In this document: positions 1 through 8,829 of the stretch, in pieces
How the letters are laid out: each line of letters begins with the position of its first letter
How positions within the stretch are numbered: the stretch's first letter is position 1
NCBI GenBank assembly: GCA_041397525.1
Contig: JAWKWL010000003.1
Span: 310,001 to 374,000, forward strand
Length of the DNA stretch: 64,000 nucleotides
Direction of reading: 5' to 3'
From: BOKV01 sp041397525
GTDB lineage: Bacteria; Pseudomonadota; Alphaproteobacteria; Rhizobiales; Rhizobiaceae
Notes under the pieces: generated by a model
The model's database searches: none
What the model saw: the letters and a program-made list of their open reading frames with translations, nothing else
What the model was told of the DNA's origin: nothing
Program-made: the position numbers and the translations under genes

Positions 1-91
1 GACCGGAGATCCGGTCAAAAGGAAAACTCACCGCTTCGATTGCCTCGAGGACGGGTATGTCTGCCGCTTCGGCATTGCGTATCTGGGACAT
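1..91 (-). CDS. GNAT-family N-acetyltransferase, N-terminal 30 residues only
   Basis: The minus strand from base 91 reads an open frame to the window edge, beginning MSQIRNAEAADIPVLEAIE. An opening of the form IRxAxxxDxxxLxxIExxxF is typical of GNAT (RimI-like) acetyltransferases, which transfer acetyl from acetyl-CoA to amines or protein N-termini. Only about 30 codons are visible, so neither the acetyl-CoA loop nor the substrate can be judged. It is divergent from cysQ, with about 165 bp between the two starts. The family is inferred from the N-terminus only. Confidence 0.55.
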   Translation of the reverse strand, partial: MSQIRNAEAADIPVLEAIEAVSFPFDRISG

Positions 92-256
92 TTCTGTTGG
101 GGCCCTTGGCGCCGGATTGTGTTGTTTCGTCAAGCGCCGTGATTGTGGCGGAATTGGAGCAGAAACACGCTTGCCGCAAGCGCTATTTGACTTTGGTCGC
201 CAAGTCCAATTATCGACAAGCCGGATACAGACAAAATCTGGAAACGGAAAACCCCC

Positions 257-1033
257 ATGGTTGAAATGATTGAGATACTGGCCGATCTGGTTCGCCACGG
301 CGGTAATATTGCGATGCGCTACCATGGACGATTGTCTTCGGTAGAGCACAAGGCGGACAATTCACCGCTGACTGAAGCCGACCTTGCCGTCGATGAATTC
401 CTGTGCCGTGAACTCGCCAGCGCCTTTCCCGATATCCCGGTGGTCACCGAAGAGCGCGCTGCGACCCATGCGTCGGGTTTTTCGGGCGACCGGTTTTTTT
501 TGGTGGATCCCATCGACGGTACCAAGGAATTTGTCCAGAGCCGCGGCGAGTTCACGGTCAATGTCGGCTTGATCGAGAACGGCATTGCGGTCGCCGGAGC
601 CGTTTGTGCGCCGGCTGTTGGCCGCCTGTTCGCCGGCGCTGCAGGACTTGGAGCTTTCGAGGAGCACTCAAGCGGTGGCGAGAGGCGTGTTCTGAAAGCA
701 AAGCCGGTTGACAATAACGCACTTGTTGTCGTCGCCAGCCGTTCCCATCTGACGGCGGAAACCGAGGCCTTCATTGCAGCAAATCCGGTTGGCAAACTTG
801 CCAATGCCGGTTCGTCACTCAAGTTCTGTCTGCTTGCGAGCGGGGAGGCGGACCTCTATCCGCGCTTCGGCCCTACCATGGAATGGGATACTGCTGCCGG
901 TCATGCGGTTCTTTCAGCAATCGGCGGAAAGGTGGAAGAAATTTCCGGAGAACCGCTGCAATATGGCAAACCCGGCTATCGCAACCCGTTCTTCATCGCC
1001 TATACACCTGGCACGAAATTCAGGCAGGCCTGA
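257..1033 (+). CDS. cysQ: 3'(2'),5'-bisphosphate nucleotidase CysQ
   Basis: A 258-residue inositol-monophosphatase-fold enzyme. The metal-binding signature DPIDGTKEF is at residues 84-92, preceded by the acidic pair EE at 65-66, and a late WDTAAGHAVL segment is the second family signature. CysQ hydrolyses 3'-phosphoadenosine 5'-phosphate (PAP) to AMP and so removes the toxic by-product of PAPS use. Length is normal for the family. It lies 48 bp upstream of cysD, so it is probably cotranscribed with the sulfate-activation genes, which fits its role. The ATG at 257 gives a normal N-terminus. Confidence 0.93.
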   Translation: MVEMIEILADLVRHGGNIAMRYHGRLSSVEHKADNSPLTEADLAVDEFLCRELASAFPDIPVVTEERAATHASGFSGDRFFLVDPIDGTKEFVQSRGEFTVNVGLIENGIAVAGAVCAPAVGRLFAGAAGLGAFEEHSSGGERRVLKAKPVDNNALVVVASRSHLTAETEAFIAANPVGKLANAGSSLKFCLLASGEADLYPRFGPTMEWDTAAGHAVLSAIGGKVEEISGEPLQYGKPGYRNPFFIAYTPGTKFRQA

Positions 1034-1081
1034 ACTCAACATTGGGGCTGAACTGCCCGCCTCAGATTACGGACATTCACG

Positions 1082-1978
1082 ATGCTTACACATCTGCAAC
1101 GCCTGGAAGCCGAGAGCATCCACATCATGCGCGAAGTTGCGGCCGAAGCGGAAAACCCGGTGATGCTGTACTCGATCGGCAAGGACAGTGCCGTGATGCT
1201 TCATATTGCCATGAAGGCATTCTATCCGGCATTGCCGCCATTTCCGTTGCTGCATGTTGATACGACATGGAAGTTCCGGGAGATGATATCCTTCCGCGAC
1301 GATACTGTTGCCAAGCTTGGTCTCAAGCTGATCGTTCATATTAACCAGGAAGGTCTTGCCCAGGGCATTGGTCCCTTCTCGCACGGCTCTGCCATCCATA
1401 CCGACGTCATGAAGACGCAGGCGCTGAAGCAGGCGCTTGACCAGTATGGATTTGACGCGGCTTTTGGTGGCGCGCGTCGCGATGAGGAAAAGTCCCGCGC
1501 CAAGGAACGCATTTTCTCGTTTCGCTCGAAGGAACATCGCTGGGACCCGAAGAACCAGCGCCCGGAATTGTGGAAGACCTACAACGCCCGCAAATCGACA
1601 GGCGAATCCATGCGCGTGTTTCCGCTGTCCAATTGGACCGAGCTCGACATCTGGCAATATATCTATCTGGAAAAGATACCCATCGTATCGCTGTATTTCT
1701 CTGCCGAGCGCCCGGTTGTCGAGCGTGACGGCACGCTGATCATGGTGGACGATACGCGCATGCCGCTGAAGCCGGGTGAAACCCCGCAATTGCGCAAGGT
1801 CCGGTTTCGTACGCTAGGATGTTATCCGTTGACAGGCGCAGTCGAGAGCGAGGCTGACACCCTGACTTCGATTATCCAGGAAATGCTTTTGACGACCACT
1901 TCGGAACGCCAGGGCAGGGTCATCGACCACGACCAGTCTGCTTCGATGGAAAAGAAGAAGCAGGAGGGGTATTTCTGA
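1082..1978 (+). CDS. cysD: sulfate adenylyltransferase subunit 2 (CysD)
   Basis: A 298-residue PP-loop ATP pyrophosphatase-type protein with the motif SIGKDSAVM at about residues 31-39. It is the catalytic subunit that makes adenosine 5'-phosphosulfate (APS) from ATP and sulfate, driven by GTP hydrolysis on CysN. The family hallmark GGARRDEEKSRAKER occurs mid-protein and RTLGCYPLTGAVES near the C-terminus. The stop codon overlaps the cysNC start at 1978 (TGATG), so translation is probably coupled. Length and domain content are complete. Confidence 0.96.
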   Translation: MLTHLQRLEAESIHIMREVAAEAENPVMLYSIGKDSAVMLHIAMKAFYPALPPFPLLHVDTTWKFREMISFRDDTVAKLGLKLIVHINQEGLAQGIGPFSHGSAIHTDVMKTQALKQALDQYGFDAAFGGARRDEEKSRAKERIFSFRSKEHRWDPKNQRPELWKTYNARKSTGESMRVFPLSNWTELDIWQYIYLEKIPIVSLYFSAERPVVERDGTLIMVDDTRMPLKPGETPQLRKVRFRTLGCYPLTGAVESEADTLTSIIQEMLLTTTSERQGRVIDHDQSASMEKKKQEGYF

Positions 1979-3897
1979 TGGCCCACCAGTCCGACCTCAT
2001 CGCAGGCGACATTCTCGCCTATCTCAAGAGCCACGAGGAAAAATCGCTTCTGCGCTTCATCACCTGCGGCAGCGTCGACGATGGCAAATCGACCCTGATC
2101 GGGCGCATGCTGTACGAATCGAAAATGATTTTCGAGGATCAGCTCACCGCATTGCAATCCGATTCCGCCCGTTTCGGAACCCAGGGCGAGGGCATTGATT
2201 TTGCGCTTCTCGTTGACGGTCTTGCCTCGGAGCGCGAGCAGGGCATCACAATTGATGTCGCATATCGCTTTTTCTCGACCGACCGGCGCAAGTTCATCGT
2301 TGCCGATACTCCAGGTCACGAGCAATACACCAGGAACATGGCCACCGGTGCCTCGACTGCCGAGCTGGCGATCATATTGATTGATGCGCGCAAGGGCATC
2401 CTCACCCAGACCCGGCGCCATTCCTACATCGTGTCACTGCTCGGCATCCGGCATGTGGTTCTGGCCGTCAACAAGATGGATGCGGTTGAATATTCCCGTA
2501 AGACCTATGAGAAAATCGTTGCCGACTATACCGAATTTGCATCCGCCCTCGGCAGGGACGGCAAGCCGCCATTCGACATCGTGCCGATCCCGGTTTCGGC
2601 GCTGAAGGGCGACAACATCGTTGAACCAAGTTCCAGAATGGACTGGTATCGCGGCCCGGTCCTGCTGTCGCATCTTGAAACCGTGAAGGTGGATGACCGG
2701 GCTGAGAGCCAGCCATTCCGTCTGCCGGTGCAATGGGTGAACCGGCCTGATAGTTCGTTTCGCGGATTTGCCGGACAGATCGCCAGCGGCTCGGTGTCAC
2801 CGGGCGAGCGCATCCGTGTCCAGCCCTCCGGTCGTGAAAGCACTGTGGCGAGGATCGTGACCCAGGATGGTGATCTGGACCGAGCAGTTGCCGGCCAGTC
2901 GGTCACACTCACACTGAATGACGAGATCGACATTTCCCGCGGGGATATCATTTCAACGGCAATGTCGCCTTCGGAGGTCGCTGACCAGTTTGAAACCACG
3001 TTGTTGTGGATGGCCGACGAGCCGATGCTTCCTGGAAGGCCGTATCTCCTGAAGATCGGTCCCAAGACGGTTCTGGCAACGATCACCGCTCCCAAATACC
3101 AGGTCAATGTCAATTCTTTCGAGCATCTGGCTGCCACAAAACTCGAGCTGAACGAGATAGGGGTGTGCAATATTGCGCTTGATCGCCAAATTGCCTTTGA
3201 CCCCTACGAGGCAAACCGAGAAACCGGTGGCTTCATCCTGATTGACCGCATGACCAACGCAACCGTCGGCATGGGGTTGATCCACTTCGCCTTGCGACGC
3301 TCCGCCAATATCCATTGGCAGGCCATGGAAGTTGACCGTTCGCGCCGTGCGGAACTGAAGAACCAGAAACCGGCTGTGTTGTGGTTCACGGGGCTTTCGG
3401 GTTCCGGCAAATCCACCATTGCCAACCTTGTGGAAAAGAAGCTGGCGGGGCTGGGGCACCATACCTATCTGCTTGATGGCGACAATGTCCGCCACGGGCT
3501 CAACAAGGATCTGGGTTTCACCGATGCCGACCGGGTCGAGAATATTCGTCGTGTCGCTGAAGTTGCCAGGCTGATGGCGGATGCCGGGCTCATTACCCTG
3601 GTATCGTTCATTTCACCGTTCCGCTCCGAGCGTCAAATGGCGCGCGAACTGATGCCCGATGGCGAATTCATAGAAGTGTTTGTCGATACCCCGCTCGCCC
3701 TTGCTGAACAGCGCGACGTGAAGGGCCTGTACAAGAAGGCGAGAGCCGGCCAGATCAAGAATTTCACCGGTATCGATTCGCCTTATGAGGCACCCGAAAC
3801 CGCCGAAATCCATATCCACACTGCCGACATGTCCGCCGAAGATGCAGCAAGCCTGATCTTCGACCACCTTGTTGCAAACAAGATCATTTCGCATTGA
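1978..3897 (+). CDS. cysNC: bifunctional sulfate adenylyltransferase subunit 1 / APS kinase (CysN-CysC fusion)
   Basis: A 639-residue fusion. The N-terminal part is an EF-Tu-like GTPase with G1 GSVDDGKST (about 31-39), G3 DTPGHEQY (about 110-117) and G4 NKMD (about 165-168), followed by beta-barrel domains. The C-terminal part is an APS kinase with P-loop GLSGSGKST near residue 471, followed by DGDNVRHGLNKDLGF. It couples GTP hydrolysis to APS synthesis and then phosphorylates APS to PAPS. Such NodQ-like fusions are usual in rhizobia and relatives. With cysD and cysQ it completes a sulfate-to-PAPS module with PAP clearance. Confidence 0.95.
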   Translation: MAHQSDLIAGDILAYLKSHEEKSLLRFITCGSVDDGKSTLIGRMLYESKMIFEDQLTALQSDSARFGTQGEGIDFALLVDGLASEREQGITIDVAYRFFSTDRRKFIVADTPGHEQYTRNMATGASTAELAIILIDARKGILTQTRRHSYIVSLLGIRHVVLAVNKMDAVEYSRKTYEKIVADYTEFASALGRDGKPPFDIVPIPVSALKGDNIVEPSSRMDWYRGPVLLSHLETVKVDDRAESQPFRLPVQWVNRPDSSFRGFAGQIASGSVSPGERIRVQPSGRESTVARIVTQDGDLDRAVAGQSVTLTLNDEIDISRGDIISTAMSPSEVADQFETTLLWMADEPMLPGRPYLLKIGPKTVLATITAPKYQVNVNSFEHLAATKLELNEIGVCNIALDRQIAFDPYEANRETGGFILIDRMTNATVGMGLIHFALRRSANIHWQAMEVDRSRRAELKNQKPAVLWFTGLSGSGKSTIANLVEKKLAGLGHHTYLLDGDNVRHGLNKDLGFTDADRVENIRRVAEVARLMADAGLITLVSFISPFRSERQMARELMPDGEFIEVFVDTPLALAEQRDVKGLYKKARAGQIKNFTGIDSPYEAPETAEIHIHTADMSAEDAASLIFDHLVANKIISH

Positions 3898-3920
3898 ACG
3901 ATAGCGGGAAGGGAAGCAAA

Positions 3921-4532
3921 GTGTACAAATTGATCGGATCACCCAGCACCCGGGCCTTCCGGGTTCTGTGGATGCTGGAAGAACTTGGTGTTCCCTACGA
4001 ATTGGAGCGTGCAGGTCCGCAATCCGAGGCAATCCTCGCTGTCAATCCCGGTGGCAAGGTTCCGGCCCTCATTGTCGATGGCGAGGTTGTCATCGACAGC
4101 GTTGCCATCATCCAGTTCCTTGCCGACCGGCATGGCAAATTCACCTTTCCCGCAGGCACGACAGAGCGTGCAAAACAGGACAGTTTCACGCAGTTTGCCT
4201 GTGATGACATGGACGGTGCCTGTTGGAACCATGCCAAGCACAGCTTTATCCTGCCGGAAGAGTTGCGGGTTCAGGAAGCAAAACCTGCTTTCGCTCATGA
4301 TTTTGCAAAGGCGATGAAGGCTTTTGCCGCACGCCTTGGTGACAGGCAGTTTGTAATGGGAGACGAATTCACGGTGCCTGACCTTCTGATAGGCCATACG
4401 GCTGGATGGGCAAAGGGCTGCAAGTTCCCCTGGCCGGAAGGGCCGGTAACCGAATATTTTGAGCGGGTTCGCTCAAGACCGGCATTCCTGAAGTCGGTGG
4501 AAATCAGACAAGCGGGGGCAGCAAAGGCCTGA
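3921..4532 (+). CDS. glutathione S-transferase family protein
   Basis: A thioredoxin-fold N-terminal domain with SPSTRAFRVLWMLEELGVPYE and a cis-Pro segment GGKVPALIVDG followed by DSVAIIQFL, then an all-helical C-terminal domain with a GDEFTVPDLL motif. It is predicted to be a cytosolic glutathione transferase of unknown substrate. I chose GTG 3921 because a strong GGGAAGGGA ribosome site precedes it; the frame also opens from TTG 3894, which overlaps the cysNC stop. It lacks the SSxxxR signature of maleylacetoacetate isomerase, so it is probably not the missing step of the nearby homogentisate pathway. Likely the last gene of the cys operon. Confidence 0.85.
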   Translation: MYKLIGSPSTRAFRVLWMLEELGVPYELERAGPQSEAILAVNPGGKVPALIVDGEVVIDSVAIIQFLADRHGKFTFPAGTTERAKQDSFTQFACDDMDGACWNHAKHSFILPEELRVQEAKPAFAHDFAKAMKAFAARLGDRQFVMGDEFTVPDLLIGHTAGWAKGCKFPWPEGPVTEYFERVRSRPAFLKSVEIRQAGAAKA

Positions 4533-4547
4533 GTTGCGGTTCAAGGC

Positions 4548-4619
4548 AAGGTGCGAAGGGCATGCCCCCACATATGTCTTTCACGGCGCAAGCGCAGCGA
4601 AAGATGCCCCTCGCACCTT
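4548..4619. repeat. long imperfect stem-loop element between convergent genes
   Basis: The arms AAGGTGCGAAGGGCAT (4548-4563) and ATGCCCCTCGCACCTT (4604-4619) are complementary at 15 of 16 positions. Inside lies a second stem TCTTTC (4577-4582) / GAAAGA (4599-4604) and a GC-rich core with GCGCAAGCGC. The 72-bp unit could fold as a branched hairpin on either strand. There is no T-run, so it is not an obvious intrinsic terminator. It could be a REP-like palindromic repeat, a processing or attenuation site, or the decayed end of a small mobile element. Confidence 0.6.
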
Positions 4620-4668
4620 CCTCAAACACGGAGCCGGACAAACCGTCGCCTGGACCCCACAATCTGGC

Positions 4669-4703
4669 GAATGTCCGTGATGGGGCTAACTCATCACACA
4701 TTC
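4669..4703. terminator. bulged hairpin, possible bidirectional terminator
   Basis: GAATGT-CC-GTGATG (4669-4682) pairs with CATCAC-ACATTC (4692-4703) across a 9-nt loop with a two-base bulge. It sits between the convergent gst and marR genes, where a shared terminator would be expected. There is no convincing T-tract on either side, so the assignment rests on position and pairing. Confidence 0.35.
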
Positions 4704-4753
4704 CCTAACCGCTGGTTAAGTATGGATGTTCCGGCAATTTCTTGACAAAGATA

Positions 4754-5206
4754 CTATCGGTCGTCCGCTCCGCCAATGTCCAGCGCAGCCTCCAGTCTTG
4801 TAATTGCCGACAGCACTTGTGCGGTGTCCTTGCCGAGTGTCAACAGAATGTCTTTCTCGGCTGCCCTGACCAACGGTATGATTTCGTCATGCATCTTTGC
4901 TCCCAGCCGGGTCAGTTGAAGTTCCAGGTTTCGCCGGTCTTTTGCCTGGCGACCACGTTCTACCCAGCCCAGTTTCATCAGGTGTGACACAGCGCGGCTG
5001 ATCGTTGACTTGTGCGTCCGGGTCGAGCGCACAATCTCTTGCGCGGTCGCGCCGCCGCGCGCACCCAGTGTCGCGACTACCCGCCATTCGGCGACGTCGA
5101 TCCCGTAGGGTTCCCCATAGATTTCGTGCAACCGTCTTGAGACCTCCGCTGCCAGACGGTTAAGCCGGAACGGGAGGAATTGCAGAAGATCGAATGGCTC
5201 ATTCAT
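4754..5206 (-). CDS. MarR-family transcriptional regulator
   Basis: A 150-residue winged-helix protein. The recognition-helix stretch TAQEIVRSTRTHKSTISRAV is at about residues 54-73, followed by the wing with KDRRNLELQLT, which is classic MarR. It probably binds DNA as a dimer and responds to an aromatic ligand. It is divergent from hmgA (143 bp between starts), so it is the natural candidate repressor of the homogentisate operon; this is inferred from position. I saw no perfect palindrome in the intergenic region, although a TTGCAA-centred AT-rich stretch is present near 5236. Confidence 0.88.
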   Translation of the reverse strand: MNEPFDLLQFLPFRLNRLAAEVSRRLHEIYGEPYGIDVAEWRVVATLGARGGATAQEIVRSTRTHKSTISRAVSHLMKLGWVERGRQAKDRRNLELQLTRLGAKMHDEIIPLVRAAEKDILLTLGKDTAQVLSAITRLEAALDIGGADDR

Positions 5207-5348
5207 GGCATGTCCAACAATGATAATAGTCTCACTTGCAACTAATTTGGATTCACGTTAAACCTATCCTGACGGGAATACCATGGGCAAGCCGGACAGC
5301 ATCACGTTGACGGGGTTTGCCTGACTGGCTTGCATCGGGAGGTCGCCA

Positions 5349-6674
5349 ATGAAAAGCACGGACGTGAAACTTCAGTACATGCCGGGATTTGGCAATGACT
5401 TCGAAACCGAGGCGCTTCCCGGCGCCCTGCCGCAAGGCATGAACAGCCCGCAGAAATGCAACTACGGCCTTTATGGCGAGCAATTGTCGGGAACAGCCTT
5501 CACCGCGCCGAGTCACCAGAACGAGCGGACCTGGTGCTATCGGATCCGCCCTTCAGTCAAGCATTCGAGCCGCTACACCAGGATAACGCTGCCATACTGG
5601 AAAAGCGCTCCCTGCGTCGATCCCGATGTCATCTCGCTCGGCCAGTATCGCTGGGACCCGGTTCCGGTGAGCGAGGGATCTGACACTGATTGGCTGACGG
5701 GCATGCGCACAATGACAACCGCAGGTGACGTCAACACCCAGGTCGGCATGGCATCGCATGTCTACGTGGTTACAAAATCGATGGTCGACGCCTATTTCTA
5801 CTCGGCTGACAGCGAATTGCTGATCGTGCCGCAGCAAGGTCGGCTGCGGTTCTGGACCGAGCTTGGTGTCATCGACATCCAGCCCGGCGAGATCGCCATC
5901 ATTCCCCGCGGTCTGCTCTACCGGGTGGAATTGCTGGAAGGGCCGGCGCGCGGTTTTGTCTGCGAGAATTACGGGCAGAAGTTCGAATTGCCGGGTCGCG
6001 GCCCGATCGGCGCAAATTGCATGGCCAACCGCCGCGACTTCAAGACGCCGGTTGCCTGGTTCGAGGACCGCGAGACGCCAACGACCGTCACGGTGAAATG
6101 GTGCGGCCAGTTCCATGTCACGAATATCGGACATTCACCGCTCGACGTTGTCGCATGGCATGGAAACTACGCGCCGGTGAAATATGACCTCTCCACCTAC
6201 TGCCCCGTCGGTGCCATCCTTTTCGATCATCCCGATCCGTCGATCTTCACCGTTCTCACCGCACCTTCCGGCGTTCCAGGCACTGCCAACATAGATTTCG
6301 TCCTGTTCCGTGAGCGGTGGATGGTTGCCGAAAACACTTTCCGACCGCCCTGGTATCACCGCAACATCATGTCGGAACTCATGGGCAACATTTATGGCCA
6401 GTATGATGCCAAGCCGCAGGGCTTTGTGCCGGGCGGGATGAGCCTTCACAACATGATGCTGCCACATGGCCCGGACCGGCAGGCTTTCGAGGGCGCATCC
6501 AATGCGGATTTGAAACCGGAGAAGCTCGACAACACCATGTCATTCATGTTCGAGACGCGGTTTCCCCAACACCTCACGGCGTTCGCAGCCAAAGAGGCAC
6601 CCTTGCAGGACGACTACATCGATTGCTGGGACAATCTTGAAAAGAAATTTGACGGTACGCCGGGGCTAAAGTGA
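5349..6674 (+). CDS. hmgA: homogentisate 1,2-dioxygenase
   Basis: A 441-residue protein of full family length. The N-terminal MPGFGNDFETEALPGALP and the segment PPWYHRNIMSELMG followed by GGMSLHNMMLPHGPD carry the iron-binding His, Glu and His residues of the family. It opens the ring of homogentisate with O2 to give maleylacetoacetate, the central step of tyrosine/phenylacetate-type aromatic breakdown. A GGGAGG ribosome site precedes the ATG. It heads a same-strand series of seven genes to 11560. No maleylacetoacetate isomerase gene is seen nearby. Confidence 0.96.
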   Translation: MKSTDVKLQYMPGFGNDFETEALPGALPQGMNSPQKCNYGLYGEQLSGTAFTAPSHQNERTWCYRIRPSVKHSSRYTRITLPYWKSAPCVDPDVISLGQYRWDPVPVSEGSDTDWLTGMRTMTTAGDVNTQVGMASHVYVVTKSMVDAYFYSADSELLIVPQQGRLRFWTELGVIDIQPGEIAIIPRGLLYRVELLEGPARGFVCENYGQKFELPGRGPIGANCMANRRDFKTPVAWFEDRETPTTVTVKWCGQFHVTNIGHSPLDVVAWHGNYAPVKYDLSTYCPVGAILFDHPDPSIFTVLTAPSGVPGTANIDFVLFRERWMVAENTFRPPWYHRNIMSELMGNIYGQYDAKPQGFVPGGMSLHNMMLPHGPDRQAFEGASNADLKPEKLDNTMSFMFETRFPQHLTAFAAKEAPLQDDYIDCWDNLEKKFDGTPGLK

Positions 6675-6761
6675 GGATCGCGTATTTCAGGCTTGCGCCG
6701 GGCACGATGCAACGCCCATGCTCACTTGAACCAAATCGGCGCAGGGAGGCGCATTGATCAC

Positions 6762-7772
6762 ATGAAATTGGCAACATTGAAGGACCGCACCAGGGACGGA
6801 CGTCTGGTGGTCGTATCGAAGGATCTGACCCGCTATACAGAAGTAGGCCACATCGCCCGCACCATGCAGGACGCATTGGACGACTGGGCACATGCCTCTC
6901 CGCGGCTCATGGAAGTTGCCGAAGGGCTCGAGGCCGGTGCGCAGCCGTCCCAGCGGTTCCATGAGCACGATGCCATGGCGCCTGTCCCGCGGGCCCATCT
7001 GTGGGCTGACGGCTCAGCCTATGTCAATCATGTCGAACTGGTCAGGAAAGCGCGGGGCGCCGAACTGCCGGAATCCTTCTGGACCGATCCGCTGATGTAT
7101 ATCGGCGCGCCGGATGCGCTGCTGGGCGCTCGCGACGCCATCCCTGCGCTCAGCGAAGCCTGGGGTATCGACATGGAAGGCGAGATTGCCGTCATCACCG
7201 ACGATGTGCCGATGGGCGTGACACCGCAGGCAGCACGCGACCACATCAAGCTGGTGATGATCCTCAACGACATTTCCTTCCGCAACCTCATTCCGGGCGA
7301 ACTCGCCAAGGGGTTCGGTTTCTGCCAGTCGAAGGGGCCAACGGCGTTTTCTCCGGTTGCGGTGTCACCCGATGAACTGGGGGACGCCTGGGATGGCGCG
7401 AAACTGTCCCTGCCCTTGCATGTCGAGCTCAACCGCAAACCGTTCGGCGAGGCCAATGCCGGTGTCGACATGACCTTCGACTTCGGCCAGTTGATAGCGC
7501 ATGCTGCCAAGACGCGGCCGCTGGGCGCCGGTGCGATCATCGGGTCGGGCACGGTTTCCAACAAGGGTGCCGATGGCACTCCTGGCAAGCCTGTCTCGCA
7601 AGGTGGCAAAGGCTATTCCTGTATCGCGGAAATCCGCATGATCGAGACCATCGCAGGCGGCAAGCCGACGACACCCTTCATGGCATTCGGCGATACAGTT
7701 CGCATCGAGATGAAGAATGCAGCCGGCCATTCGATATTCGGTGCGATTGAACAGGAAGTGAGATCAGTATGA
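6762..7772 (+). CDS. fumarylacetoacetate hydrolase family protein
   Basis: About 336 residues from ATG 6762, which has GGGAGG upstream; the frame extends further 5' without a plausible start. C-terminal FAH-domain features include EGEIAVITDDVP, FGFCQSKGPTAFSPVAV, a GSGTVSNKG motif, GYSCIAEIRMIE and FGDTVRIEM. By position it should hydrolyse fumarylacetoacetate to fumarate and acetoacetate, the last step after hmgA. It is the shorter bacterial form rather than the roughly 420-residue eukaryote-like FAH. The stop overlaps the start of the next gene (ATGA), indicating tight coupling. Confidence 0.88.
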   Translation: MKLATLKDRTRDGRLVVVSKDLTRYTEVGHIARTMQDALDDWAHASPRLMEVAEGLEAGAQPSQRFHEHDAMAPVPRAHLWADGSAYVNHVELVRKARGAELPESFWTDPLMYIGAPDALLGARDAIPALSEAWGIDMEGEIAVITDDVPMGVTPQAARDHIKLVMILNDISFRNLIPGELAKGFGFCQSKGPTAFSPVAVSPDELGDAWDGAKLSLPLHVELNRKPFGEANAGVDMTFDFGQLIAHAAKTRPLGAGAIIGSGTVSNKGADGTPGKPVSQGGKGYSCIAEIRMIETIAGGKPTTPFMAFGDTVRIEMKNAAGHSIFGAIEQEVRSV

Positions 7773-8719
7773 CAAAGCAGTTTGCCTCTGCAGGCGACAT
7801 GACAGAAAAGCAGATCTCGTTCAGCGAGATCGGTCGTGACATCTGGGCTTTTACCGCAGAGGGTGATCCCAATTCCGGTGTGATCATCGGTGATGAAAGC
7901 GTCATGATCATTGAGGCGCAGGCAACGCCGCGCCTGGCGGGCAAGGTGATCGAGAAGGTTCGTTCGGTTACCGACAAACCGATCAGCCATCTGGTGCTGA
8001 CGCATTATCACGCCGTCAGGGTATTGGGCGCATCAGCTTACAATGCGCCAACCGTGATCATGAGTGACATGGCGCGTTCCATGGTTGTCGAGCGCGGCCA
8101 GGAAGACTGGGACAGCGAGTTTCAACGTTTTCCACGTCTCTTCCAGGGGCATGAATCGATCCCAGGCCTGACCTGGCCGACCACGACATTTGATGGTTCC
8201 ATGACTGTCTATCTTGGCAAGCGCCGCGTGGACCTGATGCATCTGGGTCGCGCGCACACTGCCGGTGACATTGTTGCCCATGTGCCGGATGCCAATGTCA
8301 TGTTCACAGGTGACATTGTCGAGTTTCATTCCGCCTGCTATTGCGGCGACGGCCACTTCAGTGACTGGGAAGACACACTGGAAAACATCCGCTCCTTCGA
8401 CGTCGACGCGATTGCGCCGGGAAGGGGTAACGCCCTTGTCGGCAAGGACATGGTCAATGCCGCACTGACCAACACTGCCGACTTTATCAATTCGACCTAT
8501 CGGCCGGTGGCGCGAATCGCGCAAGGCGGCGGCAGCTTGAAACAGGCATGGGACGCATGCCGCGCTGTCTGCGATCCGAAATTCGCCGACTACGCGATCT
8601 ATGAGCATTGCCTGCCGTTCAATGTTGCCCGCGCATATGATGAGGCTCTCGGCATCGATACGCCGAGAATCTGGACCGCTGAACGTGACTTGAAAATGTG
8701 GCACGACCTGCAGGGATGA
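7769..8719 (+). CDS. metallo-beta-lactamase-fold protein with altered metal motif
   Basis: A 316-residue MBL-fold protein. The motif that is normally HxHxDH reads H79-Y-H81-A-V83-R84, so the metal-2 Asp and the neighbouring His are replaced by Val and Arg. Other family elements remain: HLGRAHTAGDIVAH and FTGDIVEFHSACYCGDGHFSDW. It may bind one metal or act as a non-classical hydrolase such as a lactonase or thioesterase. Its 4-bp overlap with the upstream hydrolase gene ties it to the homogentisate operon, but its reaction is unknown. No sign of decay: the frame is complete and the stretch is well conserved in style. Confidence 0.85.
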   Translation: MTKQFASAGDMTEKQISFSEIGRDIWAFTAEGDPNSGVIIGDESVMIIEAQATPRLAGKVIEKVRSVTDKPISHLVLTHYHAVRVLGASAYNAPTVIMSDMARSMVVERGQEDWDSEFQRFPRLFQGHESIPGLTWPTTTFDGSMTVYLGKRRVDLMHLGRAHTAGDIVAHVPDANVMFTGDIVEFHSACYCGDGHFSDWEDTLENIRSFDVDAIAPGRGNALVGKDMVNAALTNTADFINSTYRPVARIAQGGGSLKQAWDACRAVCDPKFADYAIYEHCLPFNVARAYDEALGIDTPRIWTAERDLKMWHDLQG

Positions 8720-8724
8720 CGAGC

Positions 8725-8744
8725 GGCAGGTTGTACGACCTGCC
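8725..8744. repeat. inverted repeat just after the MBL gene
   Basis: GGCAGGT-TGTACG-ACCTGCC is a perfect 7-bp inverted repeat starting 6 bp after the MBL stop codon. A second, bulged pairing (GGTGTCAC near 8771 with GTGACATCC near 8788) follows. There is no T-run. Probable transcript stem-loops that separate the first three genes of the operon from the following four. Confidence 0.4.
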
Positions 8745-8829
8745 TGCAATTGAGCAAGATCAAGGTAGCCAGGTGTCACGGTGTTAGGGTGACATCCTGA
8801 CCTGCCATCCAGGGAGGGGAATTGCAGCC

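Noticed and set aside
187..213. TTGACT...AATTAT as the cysQ promoter
   Set aside because: Spacing is only 15 bp and the -10 is weak; not supported enough to list.
1067..1789. A 240-codon minus-strand frame opposite cysD
   Set aside because: It is a shadow of cysD: no family motif and the plus-strand gene is certain.
3921..4532. GST as the missing maleylacetoacetate isomerase of the homogentisate pathway
   Set aside because: The SSxxxR active-site signature of MaiA is not present (it reads SPSTRAFR), and it clusters with the cys genes, not with hmgA.
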